NCBI GenBank assembly: GCA_964505725.1
Contig: CAZDJK010000024.1
Coordinates: 1 to 44,240 of the forward strand
Reading direction: 5' to 3'
DNA from: CAVRJC01 sp964505725
GTDB taxonomy: Bacteria > Actinomycetota > Acidimicrobiia > IMCC26256 > DASPTH01
DNA length: 44,240 nucleotides
The stretch's first letter is position 1. The number at the start of each line of letters is the position of its first letter. Under the pieces are notes generated by a model that saw only the letters and a program-made list of their open reading frames with translations, had not been told where the DNA came from and did not search any database. This document shows positions 22,774 to 31,383 of this stretch, in pieces. The position numbers and the translations under genes are program-made.

Positions 22774-23193
22774 GTGTCAGACGAGAACGAGATCAGAAAT
22801 CTGCTCGCGCGGCTCGCTCACACCGCCGACCGCGGGACCTACGAGGAGTACATCGAGAACTTCGTCGAAGATGCGGTGTGGCGGTCGCCGGACGCGGCGG
22901 GTGCTGTGGGGATGCCCGCCAGTGTCCGCCGAGGACGCGAGGAGATACTCGCCGGGCTGCGGGAGCGACGAGAAGCCGGGCTCTACGGACCCGGCACCGC
23001 GACCCTCCACGTGGTCACGCCAGGCGAGATCCGTCTGCTCGGTCGTGACGTCGCGACCGCGCGCTCCACTTTCGTGTTCTATCGGTCGACGGACGCGACC
23101 CCGATTCCTACGTTGCTGGGCCGATACGACGACGAGTTCCGCAAGACGCCGGAGGGGTGGAAGCTCGTGAGCCGCGTCCTCGTCATCGACTGA
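22774..23193 (+). CDS. SnoaL-like domain protein
   Basis: 139 residues of the SnoaL_4 / NTF2-like type: the N-terminal helix NEIRNLLARLAHTADRGTYEEYIENFVEDAVW, the middle RRGREEILAGLRERREAGLYGPGTATLHVVT, and the C-terminal sheet LGRYDDEFRKTPEGWKLVSRVLVID. This group includes small dehydratase- and isomerase-like proteins, but specific residues do not decide an activity. The start GTG 22774 has GGGGGAT 6 nt upstream. It stands alone, with 64 bases to the cupin gene and 82 to the aldo/keto reductase. Confidence 0.82.
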   Translation: MSDENEIRNLLARLAHTADRGTYEEYIENFVEDAVWRSPDAAGAVGMPASVRRGREEILAGLRERREAGLYGPGTATLHVVTPGEIRLLGRDVATARSTFVFYRSTDATPIPTLLGRYDDEFRKTPEGWKLVSRVLVID

Positions 23194-23275
23194 CCGTCTG
23201 CGTCTCCCTCCGTCGGAGTCGGGCGGTAGGGTCCGCGGGGAAACCGTCGACCGTCGACCAGCTGCGAGGTGATCC

Positions 23276-24289
23276 ATGGAGTACCGGCCCCTCGGCCGCA
23301 CTGGCGTGCAGGTGAGCGAGATCTGCCTCGGCACGATGATGTTCGGCGGCCGCGCCGACGAGCAGGAATCCCAGCGCATGATCGACTACGCGCTCGACCA
23401 GGGCGTCAACTTCGTCGACACCGCCAACGTCTACGCCGGGAACGAGAGCGAACGGATCGTGGGCGAGGCGCTCGCGCGCGACGGCAAACGCAGGCACACA
23501 GTGCTCGCGACCAAGGTGCACGGCGCCCAGGGCGACGACGTGAACGACCGCGGGCTGAGCCGGCGTCACGTGATCCAGGCGTGTGAGGACTCGTTGCGCC
23601 GCCTGCAGACCGACTGGATCGACCTCTACCAGCTCCATCGTTCCAACGCCGACGTCCCGATCGACGAGACCCTGCGCGCGCTCGACGACCTCGTCCACGC
23701 GGGCAAGGTCCGCTACATCGGCACGAGCATGTTCCCCGGTTGGCAGATGGTCGAGGCCCTCTGGATCGCCAAGGAGCTGGGGCTCAACCGGTTCGTGTGC
23801 GAGCAACCCGCGTTCCACATGCTCGACCGCACTGCGGAGCGCGAAGTGATCCCAGCCGCACAGTCGTTCGGCACCGCGATCATTCCGTGGGGCCCACTGT
23901 GCGGCGGGCTCCTCACCGGCAAGTACGAGCGCGACGGCGGCGGCGAGGCCGGACGCTGGAGCAACGGCAAGGACAACGCCGGTCGGGAGGCCACGCCGCT
24001 GGCGTGGGACACCGTCGACCTGGTGAAGAAGATCGCGGCCGAGAAGGGCCGCTCACCGTCGCAGGTGGCACTCGCGTGGTGCGGCGCGCAGCCGGGTGTG
24101 ACCGCGCCGATCATCGGCCCGCGCACGTTCGACCAGGTCGTCGACAACCTCGGCGCGGTCACCGTGGAGCTCACCCGGGACGACTTCGAACGCATCGACG
24201 CCCTCGTGCCCCCGTGTGGCGTCGCGGTCCGCTACTACGACCGGGCGATGTCGCTCGACCTCCGGCCCCACGTCAACCGCGTGGTGTGA
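23276..24289 (+). CDS. Aldo/keto reductase with complete catalytic tetrad
   Basis: A 337-residue NADPH-dependent aldo/keto reductase of the YajO/Tas-like group. The tetrad is complete: Asp48 and Tyr53 (FVDTANVYAG), Lys80 (LATKVHG), His121 (DLYQLHRSN). The C-terminal PIIGPRTFDQVVDNLGAV is the cofactor 2'-phosphate loop region. The start ATG has GCGAGGTG upstream and a TAGGGT hexamer at 23226, about 45 bases before it, so this transcript has a leader, unlike its neighbours. The DUF2889 gene follows 85 bases later. A second copy at 27838 differs at the catalytic Tyr. Confidence 0.92.
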   Translation: MEYRPLGRTGVQVSEICLGTMMFGGRADEQESQRMIDYALDQGVNFVDTANVYAGNESERIVGEALARDGKRRHTVLATKVHGAQGDDVNDRGLSRRHVIQACEDSLRRLQTDWIDLYQLHRSNADVPIDETLRALDDLVHAGKVRYIGTSMFPGWQMVEALWIAKELGLNRFVCEQPAFHMLDRTAEREVIPAAQSFGTAIIPWGPLCGGLLTGKYERDGGGEAGRWSNGKDNAGREATPLAWDTVDLVKKIAAEKGRSPSQVALAWCGAQPGVTAPIIGPRTFDQVVDNLGAVTVELTRDDFERIDALVPPCGVAVRYYDRAMSLDLRPHVNRVV

Positions 24290-24362
24290 ACGCCGCGCCG
24301 GCCCACGGGTCGATCCTCCCGAACGCGGAGGGCCGCGGTGGCCGCGCGCTCGGGGGTTGCAG

Positions 24363-24368
24363 TACGGT
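24363..24368 (+). promoter_or_regulatory. -10 box of a leaderless DUF2889 transcript (second copy)
   Basis: TACGGT ends exactly 6 nt before ATG 24375, with no Shine-Dalgarno. Both DUF2889 genes in the window have the same arrangement. Confidence 0.55.
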
Positions 24369-24374
24369 CCGCGC

Positions 24375-25442
24375 ATGACCGTCACTCCGGTGTACCCGCC
24401 TCGGCGCAGGCTCGATCCGCGCCACGGCGTGCACGACCCCGTGAACGCCACACCCGATCGCGGGCCGGGCTCGGTGCGCCGGACCGAGTCGATCGACATG
24501 ATCCGGCCCGACGGCATCCGTCGCGACCTGACTCTGCGCGGTCGCGGGCGCGACCTGCTCACTCGCTCCGACGGCACGGTGGAGGTCCGCGACGCCGCGA
24601 CGATGCACGTCGTGGTCGACTTCCTCGACGCGGTGAGCGTCGCCACCATCGAGACGGACCCTGAGATCGAGGGTCTGCAGCAGGTGATCGGCCGCGCAGC
24701 CGCAACCGGTTTCCGTGCCGCGGTCGACGCGGCGATCGAGCTTCCGAGATGGCGCGGTCGGGTCGTGTACCAGCTCCTCGACGACATTCCGGTCGCGACC
24801 CTGGTGTCGGGCTACGCCGTCGGCTTCGTCGGCGAGCTCGACGCGACCGATCCCGACGACGCGCGGCCGTGGCGCCGCGCCGAGGGGATGGCGGAGCTCC
24901 AGGTCGCCGACCTGTGCGCGGGCTTCCAGGCCGGTGGCACGATCATGACCGCACGGGCCGAGGGGAATCGGTCCGGCGGTGCCCACGTGACCGGCCCGGT
25001 CACTCCTTCGGTCGAGCGGCCCGACGACCCGTGGGCGTTCCACGAGATCGACCCGTTGCCGCCCGATGGCATGCGCCGCCGGCGGCGCATCGACGTGCAG
25101 CGCGCCACCGACCAGCCTGACCGCGTCGCGTTCGAGGCGCACTTCCGCGACTCGCACATGGGCGAGGACGGCTACGAGACGACCATCCACGAGTACATCG
25201 TCACCGGCACCGTCGACATGACGGCGCGCCGGTTCGTGGAGGCCGAGGCCGTCCCACACGTCCTGCCCTGGTGGGAGTGCCCGCAGGCCGCCGCGAGCGC
25301 GGCGCGCCTCGCAGGACGCGACCTCGCAGGCCTGCGCCCGGCAGTGCGTACCGAGTTCCTCGGACCGACGACGTGCACGCACCTGAACGACACCCTGCGC
25401 GCGCTGGAGGACATCCCCGCGCTCGTCGCGCACCTCGACTGA
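24375..25442 (+). CDS. DUF2889 domain protein (second copy)
   Basis: 355 residues, paralogous to 523-1551. Shared landmarks are the N-terminal GSVRRTESIDMIRPDG (SVRRTSNLDATRG in the other copy), VADLCAGFQAGG (TDVCAGWRAGG), AFHEIDPLPPDGMRRRRRIDV (AWHAMAPLGHRQSRRLRRLDV), HEYIVTGTVDMTARRFVEAEA, and the C-terminal CTHLNDTLRALEDIPALVAHL. No export signal. The ATG is fixed by the TACGGT box 6 nt before it. The copy sits between an aldo/keto reductase and a solute-binding protein. The biochemical function is unknown. Confidence 0.87.
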   Translation: MTVTPVYPPRRRLDPRHGVHDPVNATPDRGPGSVRRTESIDMIRPDGIRRDLTLRGRGRDLLTRSDGTVEVRDAATMHVVVDFLDAVSVATIETDPEIEGLQQVIGRAAATGFRAAVDAAIELPRWRGRVVYQLLDDIPVATLVSGYAVGFVGELDATDPDDARPWRRAEGMAELQVADLCAGFQAGGTIMTARAEGNRSGGAHVTGPVTPSVERPDDPWAFHEIDPLPPDGMRRRRRIDVQRATDQPDRVAFEAHFRDSHMGEDGYETTIHEYIVTGTVDMTARRFVEAEAVPHVLPWWECPQAAASAARLAGRDLAGLRPAVRTEFLGPTTCTHLNDTLRALEDIPALVAHLD

Positions 25443-25464
25443 TCGCGGTGGGTACTTCCCGCTC

Positions 25465-25493
25465 TTGACAGCCGGACGGTGCTGGGTCAGGCT
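25465..25493 (+). promoter_or_regulatory. TTGACA promoter upstream of solute-binding protein gene
   Basis: TTGACA (25465-25470), 17 bases, CAGGCT (25488-25493). The consensus -35 is rare in this window. The predicted start near 25500 leaves a leader of about 145 bases. Confidence 0.6.
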
Positions 25494-25499
25494 CGCGGC

Positions 25500-25645
25500 G
25501 AGAAGGTGAGCGACGACCGAGTCGTCGGCTTGTCGAAGGGGGGAGCGCCATCCGGTCGTCCGATCACAATCGGATGTGCCGAGCGGGCGCGTGCAGCGTG
25601 CTCTGACCGTGCGCGACGAGGCACTCACGCATGAGGGGGGAACCT
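25500..25645 (+). promoter_or_regulatory. Structured 5' leader of solute-binding protein mRNA
   Basis: Two perfect hairpins lie in the leader: CGACGAC-CGA-GTCGTCG (25511-25527) and TCCGAT-CACA-ATCGGA (25559-25574). No known riboswitch class is recognised. The ribosome site GAGGGGGGAA (25634-25642) lies just before GTG 25646. Confidence 0.4.
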
Positions 25646-26890
25646 GTGCTTCGTAGTCGTCTCGGCGCGCTCCTGGTCGCCGCAGTCGCGCTTTGCGCTG
25701 CGGTCGGGACGAGCGTCACCAGCGTCACATCAGCCGGCGCGGCGTCGGGCCCGAGCGGTCCGACGATCCAGGTCGGGTCGCTCGAGACCCAGACCGGCGG
25801 CGCCGGCGCGACCGGCAAGATCACCACCAGCACCGACACGCTCGCGGCGTGGGCCAAGTGGGAGAACGCCCACGGCGGGATAGCCGGCCACAAGGTCGCG
25901 GTGACCGTGCTCAACGACAAGGCCGACCCGGCGCAGGCGAGTGCCGCGCTGAAGGAGCTGATCGAGCAGGACCACGTGATCGCGATCGTGGGGCAGAACG
26001 CGTCGAGCACCGAGCCCACGTGGAAGACCTATATCGAGGCGCAGAAGATCCCGGTCATCGGCGGTGCGGAGTACTCGGCGAACTGGTTCACGAGCCCGAT
26101 GTTCTACCCGGTGAGCACGACGGTGCTCACGAACGTCTGGGCCCAGGTGTTCGCCGCGAAGAACCTCGGCAAGACGAAGCTGGCCTCGCTGCTGTGCTCG
26201 AACTCGTCGGTCTGCCAGGGCGCCGCGGGCCTGATCAACGCGGCCGCGAAGGACCTCGGCGTCGACATCGTGTACAACCAGTTGGCGGATGCGAACGCGA
26301 CGAGCTACACGCCGCAGTGCATCGCGATGAAGAACTCCGGCGCCAACGTGTTGTCACCCCAGGGCGTGAACAACGTGACGTTGATCCGTGACTGCGGCCG
26401 TCAGAACTACAAGCCGCTCATCATCACGACCAACTTCTCGTACACCCTCGACCAGCTCAAGAGCACGCCGCAGTTCGAGGGGCTCGTCGGCCCGACACCC
26501 TCGATCTCGCCGTACAACCAGTACCCGGCGACGAAGGACTTCTTTGCCGCGTTGAAGAAGTACGCGCCGGACTACGCGCCGGGGGGCAAGAAGTACAACA
26601 GTGGCGGCATGCTCGCGGCGATCGACTCGTGGGAGGCGGGTCTCGCGTTCGCCAAGGCGGTCGAGAACTCGGGAGTGGCCGCGAACGCCAACGTGACGAC
26701 GGCGGACGTGATCAAGGGGCTGTCGCAGTTCAAGGACGAGACCCTCGGAGGCAGCAACCCGCCGCTCACCTACAGCGACGGCACCGCGCCGAACCCGCAG
26801 GTCAAGTGCTTCTACCTCTACAAGATCAAGGGCGCGAAGTACGTCGACAACCTCGACGGGAAGGTCCCGAAGCTCTACTGCCAGCCGTAG
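25646..26890 (+). CDS. Branched-chain amino acid-type ABC solute-binding protein
   Basis: 414 residues. A Sec signal peptide (LRSRLGALLVAAVALCAAVGTSV, cleavage probably after SAGAA) is followed by a type I periplasmic-binding fold of the LivJ/Peripla_BP_6 family: IQVGSLETQTGG, AWAKWENAHGGIAGHKVAVTVLNDKADP, IAIVGQNASSTEPTW, and TKLASLLCSNSSVCQGAAGLI. No lipobox Cys follows the signal; several Cys elsewhere may pair. I choose GTG 25646 because a strong GGGGGG Shine-Dalgarno sits 6 nt before it; the ATG at 25631 lies upstream of that site and would place the Shine-Dalgarno inside the gene. No permease or ATPase gene is nearby, so the receptor is an orphan. Ligands of the family are amino acids, amides or small carboxylates. 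Confidence 0.9.
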   Translation: MLRSRLGALLVAAVALCAAVGTSVTSVTSAGAASGPSGPTIQVGSLETQTGGAGATGKITTSTDTLAAWAKWENAHGGIAGHKVAVTVLNDKADPAQASAALKELIEQDHVIAIVGQNASSTEPTWKTYIEAQKIPVIGGAEYSANWFTSPMFYPVSTTVLTNVWAQVFAAKNLGKTKLASLLCSNSSVCQGAAGLINAAAKDLGVDIVYNQLADANATSYTPQCIAMKNSGANVLSPQGVNNVTLIRDCGRQNYKPLIITTNFSYTLDQLKSTPQFEGLVGPTPSISPYNQYPATKDFFAALKKYAPDYAPGGKKYNSGGMLAAIDSWEAGLAFAKAVENSGVAANANVTTADVIKGLSQFKDETLGGSNPPLTYSDGTAPNPQVKCFYLYKIKGAKYVDNLDGKVPKLYCQP

Positions 26891-26904
26891 CGCTGTTCGA
26901 TCGG

Positions 26905-26939
26905 GACGGCGGGGCGGGGACTTCCCTCGCCCCGCCGTC
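26905..26939. terminator. Strong two-way hairpin terminator
   Basis: A 12-bp perfect stem: GACGGCGGGGCG (26905-26916) pairs with CGCCCCGCCGTC (26928-26939), with further GGGA/TCCC pairing in the loop. It lies between the convergent stops of the solute-binding protein (26890) and the MBL gene (26948), so it can serve both. Confidence 0.75.
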
Positions 26940-26947
26940 TCGCGTGC

Positions 26948-27775
26948 TCAGGCGTTGACGACGATCCCGTCGACCACGCGCGACGCCTTCAACCCGGGGA
27001 AGTGGCAGCCGAGTGCGCGCGTGCCGTGGGCTTCGGCCTCGCGTTGGAGCAGCTCGCGGCTCCTCCGCGCGAGCTTCGGGTCGACGTCGTGCATCGCCGT
27101 GAGGTCGGCGTCGGTGAGCTGGGCGGGGCAGTACATCGCGTCGCCGAGGATCAGCAGTCGCTCGTCGCGATCACGGATCACGAACGCGAGGTGGCCAGGC
27201 GTGTGGCCCGGCGTCGGCAACGCCACGATCCCGGGGACGAACTCCAGCGCGTCGTCGACCAGCACGATCCGGCCCGCCTCGAACAGCTCGGCGAACGCCG
27301 CCTTCTTGTGCCGCGCCATGCGGAATTGCTCGAATTGGTCGTCGACCACGAAGGCGTCGTAGTCGCCCCTTCCCATGTGGATCACCGCGTTCGGGAAGGT
27401 GACGCCGGCGTCGCGGGTCGCGATCCAACCGTCGTGGTCGAGGTGCAGGTGCGACAACGCGATCACGTCGATGTCGTCGGGGTGCACGCCGATGGCCGCG
27501 AGCTCGTCGACCAGGGCGCCCCCGGTGAGCCCTTCGACCGAGAACGGCCCGACTCCGGCGTCGATCAGCGTGGTCTGCTCGCCCGGGATCACGAACGAGC
27601 CGACCGGGAACCGGGCCTTGCCGTCGTCGTCCGCGAACCGGCGGTTGTAGTTGGGGACGCTCATGAAGTCGTCTGCCATCGTGAAGACGCCGTCGGCGAC
27701 GCCGAGCACCCGCCGGTCGCCGACCCGGAACTCGGAGCGCCAGTCGCTCACGGAAGCCGCCATGGCGGCGAGCAT
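26948..27775 (-). CDS. MBL-fold metallo-hydrolase
   Basis: 275 residues of the metallo-beta-lactamase superfamily, closest in pattern to the quorum-quenching lactonase-like group. The metal motif is SHLHLDHDGW (His109, His111, Asp113, His114). Further ligands are TPGHTPGHLAF, LILGDAMYCP and the late His in LGCHFPGL. It is cytoplasmic and probably binds two Zn ions. Lactone, thioester or ester hydrolysis are possible. ATG 27775 is used, with GGGA about 9 nt upstream; ATG 27763, four codons later, is an equal alternative. It is divergent from the aldo/keto reductase at 27838. Confidence 0.88.
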   Translation of the reverse strand: MLAAMAASVSDWRSEFRVGDRRVLGVADGVFTMADDFMSVPNYNRRFADDDGKARFPVGSFVIPGEQTTLIDAGVGPFSVEGLTGGALVDELAAIGVHPDDIDVIALSHLHLDHDGWIATRDAGVTFPNAVIHMGRGDYDAFVVDDQFEQFRMARHKKAAFAELFEAGRIVLVDDALEFVPGIVALPTPGHTPGHLAFVIRDRDERLLILGDAMYCPAQLTDADLTAMHDVDPKLARRSRELLQREAEAHGTRALGCHFPGLKASRVVDGIVVNA

Positions 27776-27837
27776 ACGCTGCGATCCCGCCGCACCGCCG
27801 GGCCGCGGTCGCCCGAACCTGCACCAGGAGGAACGCG

Positions 27838-28809
27838 ATGAAGTACGTGAAGCTGGGGAACACCGGGCTCGACGTGTCGGTGATCTGTCTCGGTTGCATG
27901 AGTTACGGCGAGCCGAAGGCGGGCGGTCATCCGTGGTCGCTCGACGAGGACGCGAGCAGGCCGTTCTACAAGGCCGCGGTGGAGGCCGGGATCAACTTCT
28001 TCGACACCGCGAACGTCTTTTCCGCCGGTACCAGCGAGGAGTTCGCCGGCCGCGCGTTGAAGGAGCTCACCAATCGCGACGAGGTGGTCATCGCGACCAA
28101 GGTGCACGGTGCGATGCGTAGGGGCCCGAACGGCGCGGGCCTCTCGCGCAAGGCGATCATGACCGAGGTCGACCACAGCCTGCGCCGCCTCGGCACCGAC
28201 TACATCGACCTGTACCAGATCCATCGCCTCGATCGCCGTACTCCGCTCGAGGAGACGCTCGAGGCGCTCCACGACCTGGTCAAGATGGGGAAGGTGCGCT
28301 ACCTCGGCGCGTCGTCGATGTACGCGTGGCAGTTCGCGAAGGCCCTGTTCACCGCAGACGCGCACGGGTGGACGAGGTTCTCGTCCATGCAGGACCACTA
28401 CAACCTCCTCAACCGCGAGGAGGAGCGCGAGATGCTGCCGCTGTGCGCCGACCAGGGAATCGGCGTGATCCCGTGGAGCCCGCTCGCCCGCGGCCGGCTC
28501 GCGCGGGAGTGGGACGAGCAGACCGCGCGCTCGGAGACCGACGAATTCGGGCGCACCCTCTACGCCGACTCCGACCGTGTCGTCGTCGAGCGGGTGGGGG
28601 AGATCGCGGCCGAGCGCGGCATCCCCCGGGCCCAGGTCGCGCTGGCGTGGATGCTCTCGAAGCCGGTGATCACCGCGCCCATCGTGGGTGCGACGAAGCC
28701 GCACCACCTCGAGGACGCGGTTGCCGCGGTCGACGTGGAGCTCACCCCCGACGAGATCGCGCGGCTCGAGGAGCCGTACGTGCCGCACGCGATCGTCGGC
28801 TTCGTGTGA
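27838..28809 (+). CDS. Aldo/keto reductase with Phe at the catalytic Tyr position
   Basis: A 323-residue aldo/keto reductase whose sequence (LGNTGLDVSVICLGCMSYGEP, SLRRLGTDYIDLYQIHRLD, VIPWSPLARGRLARE) follows the well-conserved YajO-like group. Three of the four tetrad residues are present: Asp56, Lys88 (IATKVHG) and His129. The Tyr is Phe61 (DTANVFSAG, codon TTT), where this group normally has NVYS. AGGAGG lies 6 nt before ATG. It is 80 bases upstream of the second CaiB fusion. The lack of the proton donor suggests low or altered activity, or a binding or regulatory role. A sequencing error is possible, since TAT and TTT differ by one base. Confidence 0.9.
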   Translation: MKYVKLGNTGLDVSVICLGCMSYGEPKAGGHPWSLDEDASRPFYKAAVEAGINFFDTANVFSAGTSEEFAGRALKELTNRDEVVIATKVHGAMRRGPNGAGLSRKAIMTEVDHSLRRLGTDYIDLYQIHRLDRRTPLEETLEALHDLVKMGKVRYLGASSMYAWQFAKALFTADAHGWTRFSSMQDHYNLLNREEEREMLPLCADQGIGVIPWSPLARGRLAREWDEQTARSETDEFGRTLYADSDRVVVERVGEIAAERGIPRAQVALAWMLSKPVITAPIVGATKPHHLEDAVAAVDVELTPDEIARLEEPYVPHAIVGFV

Positions 28810-28889
28810 CCCGACCCGCGGCGACGCGGTCGCGCGACGCGGCGTAGCCTCGTCGGCACGCCCTACGAGCCCAGCCGGGGGGAAACCGC

Positions 28890-31352
28890 ATGCCGGAAGC
28901 AGGACCCTTTGCCGGGTTGGTCGTCGTCGACCTGTCGTCCAACCTGGCGAGCGCCTACCCGAGCCTCGCGCTCGCCGACTTCGGAGCCGAGGTCATCCAG
29001 GTCGAGCCGCCCGGGGGCAGCCGCCTCCGCGATCAGCCCGCGTGGCCGTTCTGGATGCGGGGCAAGCAGAGCATCGCGCTCGATCTCGCCGATCCTGCCG
29101 ACGCCGAGGTCGCACGCTCCCTCGTGCGGGGCGCCGACGTGGTGGTGGACGCGTCGAATCCCGGCGTGGCCGCGGCGGCCGGTGTCGACTACGACGACGT
29201 GAAGGACGACAGCCCGGGGCTCGTGTACGTGTCCATCACCGCATTCGGCCGCTCCGGGCCGCTGGCATACGTCAAGCCCTACGAGTCGATCGCGATGGCG
29301 AAGATGGGCGCGTCGTACGGTCGGGCCCGCAGCGGTCGAGTGGGGCCGACGATGCTCGTACCGTACGGCGCCACCATGGCGGCCGCGCTGCTCGCGATCC
29401 AGGGGATCGGGGTCGCGCTGCACGAGCGCTCGGTGACCGGCCACGGCCAGCGCGTCGACACGACGATGCTCCAGGGGATGCTCGCCCAGGATCCGTGGGC
29501 GTACTTCATCCGTCTGCTCGCGATGCGGTACCCCGATGCGTTCTCGATGGCCCCGCCGCGCGCGCCGGGTCGGCCGGTGCCGAACAGCTGGCTGGGCTTC
29601 GGTCTCCTCACCGGCTTCACCGCCGACGAGCACTGGCTCCAGTTCGCCCACGCGACGCCCCGCCAGTTCGAGGCGTTCGTCCGCACGCTCGGCCTCGAGT
29701 GGACGCGCAGCGACAGCGAGCTGCACGACGCCCCCGACAGCGACGACGAGGCGAAGCGCGACCGCTTCTGGACCATGATGCTCGAGGACGTCCGCTCGAG
29801 GACGGTCGAAGAGTGGCAGGAGGTCTTCGACCGCGAGAAGGACGTGTTCGCGGAGGTGTTCCGCGCCGGCACCCAGCTGTTCGAGCACCCCCAGATCGTG
29901 CACGACCACCACGTGGCGACGGTCGAGCTGCCGGAGCTCGGGTCGGTGCGCGAGCCGAACGTCTTCGTGAGGATGTGGAAGACGCCGGGCTCGGCCGAGC
30001 GGCCGGTCCCCGCGGTCGGGGAGCACAACGCCGAGCTGCGCGCGCGGCCGGTGCGCGCGGTTGCGCGTCCCGCGGGCGAGGCGCCGGTCGGGCGGCCGCC
30101 GCTCGAGGACGTCACCATCATCGACCTCGGCACGTTCTACGCGGGGCCGTTCGGCAGCACGATGCTCGCCGACCAGGGAGCCCGCGTCATCAAGATCGAG
30201 CAGCTCGACGGCGACCCCATCCGCTTCCAGATGCCCGTGCCCGAGAGCGCCGGAGTGCGGGTCACCCAGGGCAAGCAGAGCATCGCGGTCGACGCGTTCT
30301 CCGACGAGGGGCACGCGATCATCGTCGAGCTGGTCCGTGGCGCCGACATGGTGCTGCACAGCTACCGCGGCGGCGTGGCGGAGCGGATGGGCCTCGACGC
30401 CGACGCGATGCACGCCGTCAACCCCGACCTCGTGTACCACCACGGCGTCGGCTACGGCATCGACGGTCCGTACGCGCGCCGTTCGGCCTACGCGCCGACC
30501 ATCGCAGCGGGCTCCGGCTTCGCGCGGCGCTGCGGGGGCGGCGGTCCCGAGGGCGCGCCGCTCACGCTCGACGAGATCAAGGACGCGTCGTCGACCACCG
30601 GGGGGAGCCCCGCGGGCCACCCCGACGGGTTCGCCTCACTGGGTGTCGCGGCCGCGATGGCGCTCGGGCTCGCCGCACGCGACCTGGGCGCCGGCGGGCA
30701 GCAGACGATGACGTCGATGCTGTCGACGATGTGCCACGTGCTCGGCGACATCATGATCGAGTATCCCGGGATGCCCCCGGTCCGGATGGTCGACGACGAC
30801 GGCCGCGGCTTCCACGCCCTCGATCGCCTCTACGAGACCGCGGACGACGGCTGGGTCATGCTCTGCGTCGAGAACGAGCAGGAGTGGAGCTCGCTCGCAC
30901 GCGAGCTCTCGGCCGAGGTCGACCTCGCGGGCGATCCGCGCTACGCGACCAGTGCGGGCCGCACCGCCAACGACGCCGCACTCGTCGACGCGCTCACCGC
31001 GGTGTTCGCGACGCGCGCCGCCGGCGACTGGGAGAAGGCGCTCACCGCCGTCGACGTCGCGTGCGTGGAGCTGGGGCCACCCGCCGGCGGTCTGGTCATG
31101 AACCTCTTCGAGGAGGGACAGCTCGCTGACCAGCTCGGCATGCTCGTCAAGGTCCGCCACCCGATCTTCGACGAGCACGTCCGCACCGCCGAGCTGGTGT
31201 CGTTCTCCCGCTCGGGCGCGCGGCTCGGGGTCGGCGCGCGCATCGGCGAGCACACCGACCTCGTGCTGCGCGACCTCGGCTACGACGACGCCCGCATCGC
31301 CGAGCTGCGTGAAGCAGGTGTGGTGGGAGGCCCCGGCCGGCGCGAGCCCTGA
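28890..31352 (+). CDS. Fused two-domain CaiB/BaiF CoA transferase (second copy)
   Basis: 820 residues with the same double architecture as 1695-4034: halves at about 5-375 and 405-815. The N-half has LVVVDLSSNLASAYP, ADFGAEVIQVEPPGG, RGKQSIALDL and the catalytic Asp190 in QRVDTTML. The C-half has IIDLGTFYAGPFG, ADQGARVIKIEQLDGD, QGKQSIAVDA, but GQQTMTSML at the catalytic position (Met607 in place of Asp). Only the N-terminal site is therefore canonical, the reverse of the first copy. GGGGGGAAA precedes ATG. The family transfers CoA between carboxylates; substrates are unknown. It is probably transcribed separately from the aldo/keto reductase, since TAGCCT appears at 28845. Confidence 0.88.
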   Translation: MPEAGPFAGLVVVDLSSNLASAYPSLALADFGAEVIQVEPPGGSRLRDQPAWPFWMRGKQSIALDLADPADAEVARSLVRGADVVVDASNPGVAAAAGVDYDDVKDDSPGLVYVSITAFGRSGPLAYVKPYESIAMAKMGASYGRARSGRVGPTMLVPYGATMAAALLAIQGIGVALHERSVTGHGQRVDTTMLQGMLAQDPWAYFIRLLAMRYPDAFSMAPPRAPGRPVPNSWLGFGLLTGFTADEHWLQFAHATPRQFEAFVRTLGLEWTRSDSELHDAPDSDDEAKRDRFWTMMLEDVRSRTVEEWQEVFDREKDVFAEVFRAGTQLFEHPQIVHDHHVATVELPELGSVREPNVFVRMWKTPGSAERPVPAVGEHNAELRARPVRAVARPAGEAPVGRPPLEDVTIIDLGTFYAGPFGSTMLADQGARVIKIEQLDGDPIRFQMPVPESAGVRVTQGKQSIAVDAFSDEGHAIIVELVRGADMVLHSYRGGVAERMGLDADAMHAVNPDLVYHHGVGYGIDGPYARRSAYAPTIAAGSGFARRCGGGGPEGAPLTLDEIKDASSTTGGSPAGHPDGFASLGVAAAMALGLAARDLGAGGQQTMTSMLSTMCHVLGDIMIEYPGMPPVRMVDDDGRGFHALDRLYETADDGWVMLCVENEQEWSSLARELSAEVDLAGDPRYATSAGRTANDAALVDALTAVFATRAAGDWEKALTAVDVACVELGPPAGGLVMNLFEEGQLADQLGMLVKVRHPIFDEHVRTAELVSFSRSGARLGVGARIGEHTDLVLRDLGYDDARIAELREAGVVGGPGRREP

Positions 31353-31366
31353 TGCAAGTTTGAATG

Positions 31367-31383
31367 GTTGTGGGGATGACAAC
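31367..31383. terminator. Weak hairpin between convergent genes
   Basis: GTTGT, loop GGGGATG, ACAAC, in an AT-richer patch between the CaiB stop and the large hydrolase stop. The stem is only 5 bp, so termination is a guess. Confidence 0.3.

Noticed and set aside
25631..25645. ATG 25631 as start of the solute-binding protein
   Set aside because: It would put the only good Shine-Dalgarno inside the gene. GTG 25646 follows it at the right distance and still gives a full signal peptide.
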